Assembly: GCA_947683625.1 (NCBI GenBank) | Contig: CANTUR010000005.1 | Coordinates: forward strand, 186,001 to 250,000 | Length of the DNA stretch: 64,000 bases | Source: Mallotus nudiflorus | Lineage: Eukaryota; Streptophyta; Magnoliopsida; Malpighiales; Euphorbiaceae | Direction of reading: 5' to 3' | Shown here: positions 11,692 to 23,800 of the stretch, piece by piece | Layout: each line of letters opens with the position of its first letter | How positions within the stretch are numbered: position 1 is the first letter of the stretch | Notes under the pieces: generated by a model | Told to the model about the DNA's origin: nothing | The model's input: the letters and a program-made list of their open reading frames with translations, nothing else | Database searches by the model: none | Position numbers and translations under genes: made by a program

Positions 11692-13300
11692 CTTTCCTCC
11701 TTCAAAAGAATTTTACCAGCAAATTTTTTCTCAATGAATTCCTGACGCTTCCCAGCATCAAAACACCTTCACTAGAAAATGCCATTAAGAATATCAGCCT
11801 TATAAGTCTCAAAATCTTTGGTTTCTATACATTTTCAGAATACATTAGCAAAATCCCAGCAACAATATGTTGGAAAGACAGAAAACAAATAAAAAGAATC
11901 AATCAACAAGTAGTAGACCTTTTTGTCAAATTTTAGAGATTGGAACAGAACTTGCCAAAAGTTGCAAACTTTTGACTTTTTCATACCAATAGACCTTGAA
12001 TGAATGGTATGAACAAAAAAAAAAAGAAAGGAACAATGGACACCAAATTTCATATTGAAGCTCTCATGTGATTTATTTTCAGTTTGCTTCTTTTATTTGT
12101 CAAAGTATATAATTACACTCTTTAATGAGAAACATAAAGTTCATACAAATATTTTGAACAGGGCGCTATGTCTGCCCCAAGTTCTAGTCTAATGATCATT
12201 TCATCCTATAATTTATCTATAGTCTGACTGAAAATAAAGGAAGTGGTTGTATTTATTCATATACAGATATATCACAAGGAATTGTATAACTGGTTTAAGC
12301 CAAACAAATTTGCACAGCAAAGTCACCAAACATAAAACTAGCAATATCAAACCAAACTAAATTAAACAAGCAAGACAACTCAACTAGTAACTAACCCAAA
12401 CTTGCAGAAGATCATCATCGTAGCTTAGAAATCAATAAAAATCTTTCTAAAATCAACATAATGTATTTCAACAAGAAAGCACCTCACTTGCTCAAACTTC
12501 AGAATTGATTTTCTTAAAAAACATCAATAACACAAGAAGAATCATATAATTGTTTTTTGCCCACACGTTTCAGCAAAAATCCGCTAGGGAGTTCAAAAGG
12601 AAAGTTTACAATTGTTTCACAAAACTTTCATTTTGTCTTTTGTTTGGTGCAACCATGAGTTCTCAAACCACTGAGCGTATTACTAATCTCTGCTCGTAGC
12701 TCATATACAAATTCGTAAAATACAGCCTTTTTAGTCTGCCAAATTGGGTTTTTTGTTTTTTTAATTTTTTTTTTTAACAATATTACAAGATGTTACAAGA
12801 TGAAAAATACTATTAGAGTTACAAGATGTTACTAATCAATATGCATATAGTTACAATATATTCATTTTTGTAACTCATCTATTGGGATGTAAGAGTCACC
12901 CAGTAGTCGAAAAATTTTCCAACTAAGATAGTCTTGTTACGATCATCAGTATGGTACAAATTTTACATAACAATAAGACCAAGATGTTAGATATAAGACC
13001 AAGACAACATAACAGTAAGTAGAAGTGGAAGAAGCAAAAAAACAAGATTGAAAGTTCACAAACTATCAAAACAAGGCCATGCTTTCTCTGAACTCAATTT
13101 CTGAATACTAAATTGTTGAGTTAAAAGAAACAAAGAGAAGACAGGAACATCAGAGAAGATATAAGCAAGTGCAAGTGTTGATTTGATTACCTTCGATAAT
13201 AGTGAATTTTCCAAAGCAAGCCGAGAAAGTGTCTAGCTGCTGCTTCTTTTTTTTCCCTCTCTATGGAAAAGTGTGGAAATATATTGTAAACGCAAGTGGT
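11692..13300 (-). other. AGT1: AGT1 5' leader exon and leader intron
   Basis: Upstream of the ATG the minus strand holds a short leader ending CGAAG at 13191, followed by GTAATC, a good 5' splice site. The acceptor is probably TTTTCTAG near 11775, which leaves about 85 nt of leader before the ATG; this is inferred. The ~1.4-kb intron is AT-rich and shows no other gene; small open frames within it are shadows. The transcription start is probably near 13300, placed only by a TATA-like motif. Confidence 0.5.
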
Positions 13301-13334
13301 ATACGTTGCTATAAAAAAGAGGCCAAACAGTTCG

Positions 13335-13450
13335 TTTAATATAAGAATGCGGGAGAGCCAATCGTCACACCATCTGGGTCCCATTTAGACACACGTGGCA
13401 GATAAGAGCAAACCCATTGGGAATCTTGCGGCTAAGAACGAGTGACGTGG
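13335..13450 (-). promoter_or_regulatory. AGT1: AGT1 promoter: TATA-like box, CCAAT, G-box plus I-box, second ACGT element
   Basis: Upstream of the leader exon on the minus strand are a TATA-like TATATTAAA (13343-13335), a CCAAT motif (13358-13362 on plus), a perfect G-box CACGTG (13392-13397), an I-box core GATAAG immediately adjacent (13401-13406), and TGACGTGG (13443-13450), a bZIP-type ACGT element. A G-box next to an I-box is the classic composite module of light-regulated photosynthesis promoters and fits a photorespiratory gene. Motifs are seen directly; function is inferred. Confidence 0.6.
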
Positions 13451-13469
13451 CAACATTCTCTGGTCTCCA

Positions 13470-14330
13470 TGCATACTAATAATATTTGGTTGTTTTCTCA
13501 TATTTGCATATTTGTCCCTTTATTTTAGAAGTGTGTGTGTATTCATCTTGAAATCTCATGTAGTGACAATTACAATCATCTGCAATCTTAGCTTAGCTTA
13601 GCCAAACCTAGATATGGTGACACGAGGCGTTATTAGAGTAAATTTTGTTGATGCATCTCATTGATATTGCAAAATTATAAATTATATGTTATAGAAATAA
13701 AGAAAAGGATGCGTAGGGTCGTTGTGAAACTTTATTCTAATTCAAAATCATGAGTTAATAGTTGAAATATGTCAAAAAAATTCCTTAAGATCATTCCCAA
13801 TCTGCCTTATAGCCTGCAAACCGACCTTCTCTAGTCACTTCATCTGTAAAGCAGCAAGGGAGAAACAGAAAATGAATCGCAAGGTCATAACTAGTAGCTT
13901 ACAAGCACTACGTTGCTACATTACAACTTAAGGGGCATAAATGAAATAAACTTTTCCAATCAGTAGGCAAAAGACATGAAAAGTTCAACAAAATTAATGT
14001 GGATGTTAAGTGTTGGGCAGTAAGCAAGGAAAGAACAATTAAACTACAGGCCAAGAGGGAAAAAAAAAAAAAAAAAACCATCTTTTGTCATTAGGATACA
14101 TACTCGTGGGAAGTATCCTGTATAAGAGGTTGAGAAAGCAATGTCAAAGATAATGTGATAAAGGGCTGTCAACCACATCATTTCTTGTGGAAATTAAGAC
14201 CACACGGCACTCTTTTTTTTTTTCGTTTTTTTTTGGGGGTCCTGCTCCTAATCTTCGTTTTATCTCCAAATTTGAGGCTGCTTGAACCTTAAGGCCACTG
14301 AGCTGGGATGCTGCTTCCCTTTTTGAATTC

Positions 14331-14363
<33 letters not shown>

Positions 14364-15660
14364 CTCTCCTTTCATTTCCCATGTTTTGGCTGCAACCAGG
14401 ATGAGATAATGTTACTTTGCTGTTATTTCATGTTTCCCATATGAATTGGCAACCACTAAAATGTGGAAATACAAAATATTTTTCTCCAAAATATTATATA
14501 AGACAAATCCAGTCACCGTTACGGATCCGTTATATTGATTAAACATTAAGCCGAAAGCAAGATAAAGAGAATAAAAAAAATGGACAGGATAAACATTTGC
14601 ACTCGGACAAAACAAGAAAATGATTCACCATACAAGAAACGACTCGCCTAATTTTGGTAATTTAGGTTCAAAATAACTTACAGGAGCCCAGTGAGGTAGT
14701 TACACAAAACATCCTGTAAAGTCTGCTGTTTAATAGTCAAGTCCATGTCCTAGCCCCATATTTCGGTTAACATGAATCATTAACAAGCACATTGTTTAGT
14801 TTAAACAGTAACTTAACAGAAAAAGGAACCTCTCATTTAACAGAGACAGAGAACGAGACCCTTACATGCACGCTTGAGACTTTCATACAACCTTACGTAC
14901 CATCTAAAAAGGACCATATTGTCATCAGCATCCTCCAGCAGATTACCTGTCCAAAAGCACCACTGCAAATCCAGTGTAATCATAAGCAAGCATATTTAAA
15001 ACTCATCATTCTGCACAAAATTAAACAATCTCTCAAAACAAAAAAAAATTCCCAGCCGGGACTATGATTACGCATTTTATATTTGGTCATTGCTTGACAA
15101 ACATACATCATTCTATAAAGAAAAAAAACCTGAAAACCAGGGAAAAATGAGGAAAAGAAGGTAAGAGACATTTTCTATCAATCTTGTAAGCAAAGAATAA
15201 TGTTCATATCTATGCAAAACTGATAATGTACACTTTTCACATTGCATACTACATGTGACTAGTCCCGCTCATGTATGTATATTTAAAATTGAATTAGAAG
15301 CTAATATTTCTTTTCTCTAATTGTTAACTATATACGTAAACGAAATTACTGGACTCATTTCCTAGCAGACAAAAAATTGTTGAAAGATGCATGCATCTTG
15401 CTCATGTTAATCGACTTCGGCCTTCTCCTCAGCTGCCTTTTCATGGAGATGTGGATTCCCCCACCCCCCCCCCCCCAACAAAAAAGGAAAAAACAAAAAC
15501 AAAAACAAAAAAGAAAAAGAGGAGGAATCCACAAGCCAGCATTTATTGTGATGTTGAAAAAGAATTCCATAGCATAGTATATCCACCGGCTCACTGTCAC
15601 ATGACAAGGGGAAAGCCACAGGAATCAGTTTTCAATCATCTGCTCTCCTTCCATTAAGTA
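13470..15660. other. Intergenic between AGT1 promoter and CHR5 3' end
   Basis: No gene recognised. It holds poly-A and poly-T runs (about 14060, 14215, 14340), a C run at 15463-15477 followed by an A-rich stretch, and the CHR5 3' UTR. A canonical AATAAA lies on the minus strand at 15547-15542, about 120 nt beyond the CHR5 stop, and is the likely polyadenylation signal. Open frames at 15355-15657 on both strands come from the low-complexity tract. Confidence 0.5.
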
Positions 15661-15666
15661 CTCCGA

Positions 15667-17831
15667 CTACTTTATATCTGATGAGAAATTTTGTCTTTGA
15701 GGAAAACCAGCTTGCCGCACCCGGAAAAAATGCCTATTGTCAGATGGTGCAGCCCCAAGAATACCCAATGAGTTAGGATCAGTTAAACGAGCACCATTGC
15801 TCATTGGTCTCTGCAAGGGAGGCTGAACTTGCATGTCCGCTTCAGTTCTTCTCCGTCGCTTCCATGCTTCAAATTTCCCGTTATCATGACCTTTTTGAAT
15901 TGGTTCTGACATTTGATAAGTATTCACATTTTTATACCCTCTTTGCCGCTCAACATGGCGTGGAAGAGGAAAATAACTGGAATCACCACCAGATACAGAA
16001 CCATTAATGTGGGAGGGTCCAACCCCTGCCTCCTCCTGTTCCTGTTTAAGTTTAGAATAGATCTGATGAAGTCTCTCCCCAGATAAATTTGAAAAAGTAG
16101 AGACATAATTCCACAATCGCATAGTAGTCCCTGAAAAATTATTTTCAAATTTAAAAAGAAAAATGACTCAGAAGATAACAAAAAGAGGTGAATGGAAGAG
16201 CAAAGCCAATTGAGATGAAAAAGTACACATATATGGATATAGCACATACTATCTTGTCTATGAAGCTCTTCCCTGTAGTCAAAAACAATTTGGTCTATCC
16301 TCCGCCCAATAAGCTGCAAGTAATTCCGAATTTTTGAAAGCACCTGAAAGAGAAGGTTGAGTATAGAATTCTAGCACACTGAAAAATGAAAATAGAAACA
16401 ATATGGAATTAGAACCTATACCTTGTCCTTTGGAAGGTTGGCACTGGTAGTCTGCAGCTTCTGAAGACGTCTAAGCGTTCTAATTTCATCAGCCATGACT
16501 TCTTCACACCATTCCATCCATTTTACTTCCTTAAACTGTTCACACAATTCTTCATTGTCAGACATTTCACCCTCCTCTTTCACCAGCAGTTCAGCTTTCT
16601 GAGGTTTCTGAGGTCGATTCTTGCCAATTTGAACACTGACCATTGCAGAACCAGGTTTTCCTCTCTTCACCCTACTGTGAGATACTGAGACATTGAGAGC
16701 ATTTTCCTTCTGCTTCTTGGAGGCCTTACGACCTACTTTAGTATTTGTGCTCTTTCCACCAAGAACAGCAAGTTCCTGCCCAAAGCAAAAATTAACAAGA
16801 CTGTCATTATCAATGAAGCACCTGACTTAATCTCAAATAATCAGTCCACAGAAACAGAAGCAAGACAATCTTCACATTCCTTTGACCATGTCAGCTGCCT
16901 AACATTAACAAATGAAAAACACCAAGAATTCCATCAAAGGAGTGAGTAACAAACAGAATTCTAGTGTGATGAAAGAAAAATTTTGCAAAAGCAGCAAATA
17001 CTGTAATGATGGCCCAGAAAAAGCAATTTACCTGTGCTTAGTGTGTTTGCTGAATAAATTCCCACTACAATAACCCATTTCACCTAGCTACAAGTTATTG
17101 CTTACCATTTCAAGGAGTGCATTAGCACGGTCTCTCAAATTTGGGGCACGTGGTAGGAAGGTCTCATGGTGCTGTAGTTCCACTGGAGCAATCTTCTTGG
17201 AAAGGCCAAGCCTTTCATCTAACCTTATCTTTTCCCAATTCCCAAATCCATGATGGTGTATTCCCAAAAGCAATCTTGCATCATCGACTAATTAACATTC
17301 AAGTCAGCCATAACCAATTTTTTTAAAATAATCCAGTTCAAAATTATTAGAAAAGAAACAATCTGGTATTACAAAAGTAGAGAAATGCATACTCTGATTC
17401 CAACCACAGCCCTTAGACCAATTGGAAGGTTTGAGGGATGCCAATACTCGAAATTGTGCAATAGGATTTTCGTAACGACTAATTCGCTTTGCTAGCAGCT
17501 GAAGTTCGTGAACACGGCTCAGTAGATCATTTGCCTTCACAGCGACACCAAAAAAGTCCAACAGAGGACCCTATAGGTGACCACCATTTGAAATTGTTAA
17601 GAAAATCTTGGTAATAACACTATGAAAAAGCTTGAAGTGCTCCGAAGTGGCAAAAATAATGTATGGCCAAGATACCTTTGGGTCCAGATTCTCTGCATCA
17701 ACTGCTTCTTTGCAACCATCTATCAAAGCATCAAAAAGCTCAATCTGTGCATCAGGTGTAGCTAGTGCCACTGATCCACCAACGTCTGCAGCTATTAAGT
17801 CTATTTGATTCACATTTCCAAATTTCATTAC
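15667..17831 (-). CDS. CHR5: CHR5 exons 25-30: SANT/SLIDE-like DNA-binding region and CHD1 C-terminal domain
   Basis: Exons 26-27 encode a segment with CGWNQIDDARLLLGIHHHG then FGNWEKIRLDERLGL, a SANT/Myb-like fold typical of the CHD1 DNA-binding domain. Exons 28-30 contain MEWCEEVMADEIRTLRRLQK, LSKIRNYLQLIGRRIDQIV and TMRLWNYVSTFSNLSGE, the CHD1 helical C-terminal domain (CHCT, DUF4208). The final ~100 residues are polar, with a basic WKRRRR patch. The stop is at 15667-15669. Confidence 0.93.
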
Positions 17832-20800
17832 CTGTTCCAACAAAATAGTAAAAAAGAACTAATAAAGAATCCAAGATATAAGACATCATTTAGCATTTAA
17901 AATCTCCATCATGCTGCATCAAGTCTAAGCTAGATCCAACCTTTAAAAGCTTCCTTACAATTTGTCAAAATGGCACAAACTCCAAATGATGCAGATTGCA
18001 GAAGCTTTATGAAGCAGACAAAAGTTTTATCTTTTATAAAATCCCATTTCCAAAATCCCATTTCCTTTCAAGACCCAAATCATAAGATGTAATGAACAAT
18101 TGGGTGTTTAGTCTTATGATAAACAAAACATTATTAACATCTTTAAGTAGCTAAAGATTAAGAAGTAAACTGCTTTAAATACTATTTTCAAGCATACATA
18201 ATTAGATATTCTAACTAAATGGTGGTTCTCTTCCACAAGCTGTTTCTAGTCTTATAAAGCCTTATAAAACATCAGGTATGATCTTGCCAGAATTCCATGG
18301 AGCAACCATAGACAATTAGCTGATGACACATTACAAAGTGGAAAAGTTCAATTTCACTCAGCTAAAACTCAAACTAGCGTAACCATTTTAGCATATTCTA
18401 AGTAGAGAACATATCCGCTGTCAACCTGAATATCTGAGCCACAATCAAACACAAACCGAAGATATGACAACACCAAGATGTACTAAAACCAAATTGAAAA
18501 AACCTTTTGGAGTTTTTACACTACAAAACTCAAACTGAATGTTACATTGGACTTCTGGTAGAATTTTCTTTGGGATTATGTAAAAGTCTCTTAATTATAA
18601 CAACAAATTAAAATTCACTACCCTTTTAGCAGCAAATGAAAGTTGACCGTTCTGAAACTTAGTGTAAATTTCATTGCCCATTAGAATGATTTAACCTAAA
18701 ACTGAAATTTGCTGACCTCATTATAGCACATTAAAGTCTGCAGCTCCAGTGGAAACTAATGCAAGATGCAGTGACCATTAAAATAATTACCCAGAAAAGA
18801 AAAGGAAAGCATATTGGTTACTCTACTTGTAAAACCTACAAGCTCCCAAAATTTTTAGGAACAATACCGCACGAGAAAAACGAGTAGCATCTCTCTTAGA
18901 GAGATTCCCTTGAGACCACTCTCTCACTTGGGCAGATGCACCTTCAATCATTGGAACATAGGGGGCAGAAAATTCTGTTTTGCGACGTTTCAGCACTCGC
19001 TCCTGTGACTCTAAAGTCTTCTTCCTTTTATTATTTCTCTCAGATGGGTTAGCCTCAGCATAATTCTTATTGTTTCTTGCAGAACGTGGAGCCAATGCTT
19101 CCTAACAGAGAAAATTATAAACATTTCTGTGTATTAAAGACATAAACCCAAATCTGACAAAATGTCAAATAAAATACATAACAAATTCATACTTCAGCTT
19201 GGCCTACAGCTTCTGGTTTTATCCAGCGACTCCAAAAACTCCCATCATCCTCAGCACTACAGAAATTGGCAACCTACATATTACCAGAGATCCAAGTTAA
19301 TCTGCACTATAAAATGTGAATACAGAATTTTTTTTTTTCTTTTTTTAAAAAAAAAGAAAAAAAAATTGAAATATAGAAAGAAGCAACATGATTAAAACAT
19401 GGAAAGTACATAATTATTGCCTACCTTAAAAGCACTCAACAATTCATTCCCTTCCTCTCCTCCTCCTCCTTTCTCTTCAACTTTCTCTGCTCTCTCCAGA
19501 ATTTCATCAATATCCATACTTAATAGTCTCTTCTTGCTTTCTTCTTCATTTCGGTCCTCTTTAAATAGTTCCTCAGCACCAAATCTTAAAATTGCAGACA
19601 GTTCATTCTGGAATCATAGGATGTAAAAGTTGTATGAGCAATGATGCTAAAATGTAATAATGTGTAGCAACACAAAGCAATCAGAAGGATGTTAAAATGC
19701 TAGGCCAAAATAAAGACAACATCGTCACACTGCAACTGAAGGCAAAAGTATATATATAAGAACTTATTTATACATCTACACTGAACAGTTAAAACCAGAA
19801 TTTATACATTTATTCTGAACAGTTAAAACCAGAGCAATGTCGGAAAGCACATCCTTACTTTATCAAAATAACTGCCCTTCTTTGTTTCTTTCTTTTCCAG
19901 TCTACCCTCTGCATTTAACTTCTGGATCACCAAATGGTCAAGAACCTATAGGAAACAAGCAAAAAAGAAAAGATACTTAAATAATTGGCTTCAATAATAG
20001 CATGGAAACATATGCAGAAAAAAAAAATGTATATACACAAATGCTGTACATCTTAAGATGAAAGAACTAAGAGAATTCAACATGTGATTGAGTCAAATAC
20101 CATCTTTTTCTTAGCTCGCTCCAAGATATCTTCCTCGACGCTTTTGCTAGTGACAAACCTATATATATTAACAACTTCCTGCTGCCCAATCCTATGAGCT
20201 CTACTCATTGCCTGATATATTAATTTGATTAAACAATCAGAACAAGCACTATATGTTTACTGCAATCAGAAAACATTAAGACTGATAATGAAATGGGAGG
20301 AAAGTGAAAAGAAGGAAATCATATCATTTTTAACACCTGCAAGTCATTTTGAGGATTCCAGTCTGAATCAAATATTATAACTGTATCTGCAGTAGCAAGA
20401 TTGATGCCAAGACCACCGGCTCGAGTGGAAAGAAGGAAGCAGAAATCATCACTACCAGGTGCATTGAAGTGATCCATTGCCTGCTGACGCAACTCAGCCT
20501 TTGTACTACCATCAAGCCTTTGAAACTGAAAACCCCTAAAGGACATATATTCTGCCAGTATGTCCAGCATTCTAACCATCTGCAGCAATTACCAACGTTG
20601 CATTTAATTAACAATGATGATGCCAGTGAAATCTTGAAACCAGATTAATCCATAAACAGCTACAATTAATAAACGTCTACATCCAAACTAAAGTAAAATA
20701 AAACTCGAAACAATTGCTAAATATAAGTCATATGGATTGACAGACAATTATTAATTGAAAGGATATACAAAAACAAATCCCAAAAAATATTTCAAATCCT

Positions 20801-23800
20801 TCCATAGCTCATTTGTTAAGTTTCTGCTAAGCTGTGGTTGAGATCATGCCTTAAGCAGTTGGGCAAAATTTTGATGTATTAAGACCCTCATGTCATGTAT
20901 CAAAAGCTTTGAGAAAAATAAAATTTATCAAAAAGTACAAGGGAGCATTTTAGATAGCTAATTAGCCACTAAAGTTCACTAATTTTCATATTTTTTAATT
21001 AACTTTGTTTGACCAGGAATGATTGAAGTTGGATAAAAAATTTTATATTCAAAATATTTCTTTTCCTTTTTTTTGTACTTTATTTTGTCAAACTTCTGTT
21101 TTTATTAATATTGATAAACTGACTTTTGTTTTAAAGAGTTATACTGATATTAAAAACTAATTGAAGAAGTTAGTTTATTAGTCACTTAAAATTTTCTATG
21201 CATGCATCTCCTTTTGATCTTGATTGAATAATGAAAATATCAACACATTCTCCTCTAACAATGACAAATACTACATGCATTTTATCTGAATTTCAAATAG
21301 GCTATTTTTTTTTTTCTAATGATTAGCAGTAATTAATTTCATTTATTTTGCATTTTTCTCAAATCATTGCTTTTGACTGAGCCTATAAATTTTTAATACC
21401 ATGTCTACTTAGCCCTTATACTTTTATTTATTCTGTTGAGACTACTGAACCTTTGAAAATTTATTTCCAAACATATTAAGGACTGTTTAACGTCAGTTAG
21501 ACTCGTGTTAAAAAAAAATCATCTGTTAAATAACTAAATAAAAGTTCGAGGGCTCACTGCCCACAAATAAAGTTCAGGGGCTCCATAGCCAAAACTTGAA
21601 AGTTGAGGGGCTCAAACATAAGGGTTTTTCCATTGAAACACATTCAGAAACTAAAACAATATGATATATTAAGATAATGAATATATATAAGATTCATGAA
21701 AACAATTCAAATGAGCAGATTCTGCGAAGAATTAAATCAGTCATAAAGTCTTGTGAAAGTAAAGCAATCTGTTAGGCCATTAAGCATGGACCCTGGTCCG
21801 GCTTAATATTTTGTTCCCTTCAAGCACCTTTACTGAAATTTGACTAATTCAAGAATAGATCAAGCATGTCAAACACATATGCATAGTTCTAACAACTGCT
21901 CTCCTCAACTATAATTAGCTTATCTACACAACAGATAGAAGAAGTTGACCCACAAGCAGCAAAGTCAATATAATTTTTAGCACATGGAATGACATTCGCA
22001 TATCTACTAGAGTGGTTCTCAAACAAACCTGGGAAAATATCAGAACACGGTGCTTTGTCTCATGCAATCTAACAAGTAACTTGTCAAGTATGACTAGCTT
22101 TCCACTACTCAAGATAATTCTCTCCAACTTGCTGCTATCGTTGAAGCCAGAATCTCCACCATAACCATGGTCTGCGCTTTCAAATAAGAAAGGATGATTG
22201 CAGCACTTCTTCAACTCCACTACAATATTTAAAAGTGAAACCTGCAAATAAAAAGGTATCGAGACATCTGTTTTAAACATTCAACAGCAAACCAGTAATA
22301 ACAAAACAACAGAAGCACTGCAGATGCTTCAACATAAGTAAGTGCCTAGTAGGAATTCAGGCAATTGATGCACATTTCACTGTACAGCTTTAAAACTGCA
22401 GAAGTTGTCACTATTCTAAGAGCACAGGAAAGTATTAACATTGTGGTCTTCCAACATAGTATACATACTTTTGCAAGCTGTTACCAAACTGGGTCTAAGT
22501 CATCAAGCAGAACAGTTATTGATTTTGTTACTGCAAAAAGCTATTTACCAAAAATGTTTGAAGATTGCCAAAAGATGAAAACAAGCTCAAATCTTATGAT
22601 TAAAAGCATTGTTTGCATAGCTATGTCACTGTAACACTTGAAAATAAAGATCAAGAAAGAGACAGCTGCAACATAGGTTTCAAGCTAATAGTTCTCCAAA
22701 TAATAAACCTGATTTCCGCGTACGCCTTTGTTAAGGTCATGAAAGTTGCGCTCCAAAATCCATTTGTAGTACCTATACAAGTGCAAGAAGCAGCAAGTTG
22801 CACAAAGCATCAATCAATAAAAAAGGTAACAAGCACAACATGCATCAGAAAATTGAAAAAGTACACACTGTTTCTGTAGTGGGGACATTTCAACCCTCAA
22901 AATCCTCTCAATCTTTGGTGGCAAGGATTTCTCTACATCCTTGATAACTCTTCTGAGAATGTGAGGCCTCAGTTCCTTGTGCAGATTAGCAAGCTAACCA
23001 AAAAGAAAATTCACACTTTACGACTCATGGTGAAAACAATGAAGATTTGTATAAATGATAAAGCACACGAAAGATGATGCAACAAAATCATCTCTAAAAT
23101 CAACCTCAATTTCGTTGAATGAGCTAAGGTTCTTGTAATTTTGCACAAAATCATCCTTGCTCTTGAACTTATCAGAATCAAGAAAGTGAAGCAGAGCCCT
23201 GACAGATTCATTAGAAGATCTTATAAGCTGAGGAAACAAGTATGGCTTGTGGAAATAACAAGGAATGTATCACCAAAAGAAATGGGCTGAAAAATAAGAT
23301 TATTTTAATCAGGCCTCTATCTGAGCAAGTGTATTGATCAACAACCTAAAATATAATAATAGAACTCTTATGTTTCCAACTATGTGAAGACCATGGTCTT
23401 CAATTTCACTCTTATTGATACAATGGAAACAGGGCACAATAAAACGCCTTTTTAAAAGAGGCTGACTAGTATTTTACCCTGTTTTTAATATTTATGTAAT
23501 GAGACAAATATCAATATTTGCATTTTGTTGCAATTAACAAAAATAACTCTCGATATTTTTTAATTTACTTCCAGTGGAAGATGCTTCAAATTCATGGGAA
23601 ACTAAAAACCACATGACAAAGAAAGAAATCAATACCATAGCTCTTCCACACTGTTCTGTAATGGAGTTCCAGTAATCAACAACTTGTTCTTGGTGCTAAA
23701 TTCCTGCAGGGAAAAAAGCCCATCATATAATAATCAGCTGACTGCATAAATTATGCAAGATAATGCAACAATTTACAAGATTTAGCATTACCAAGAGCGT

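Noticed and set aside
14792..15657. Overlapping frames on both strands in the AGT1-CHR5 spacer
   Set aside because: Low-complexity A/C-rich DNA and CHR5 3' UTR; no conserved domain and no splice structure.
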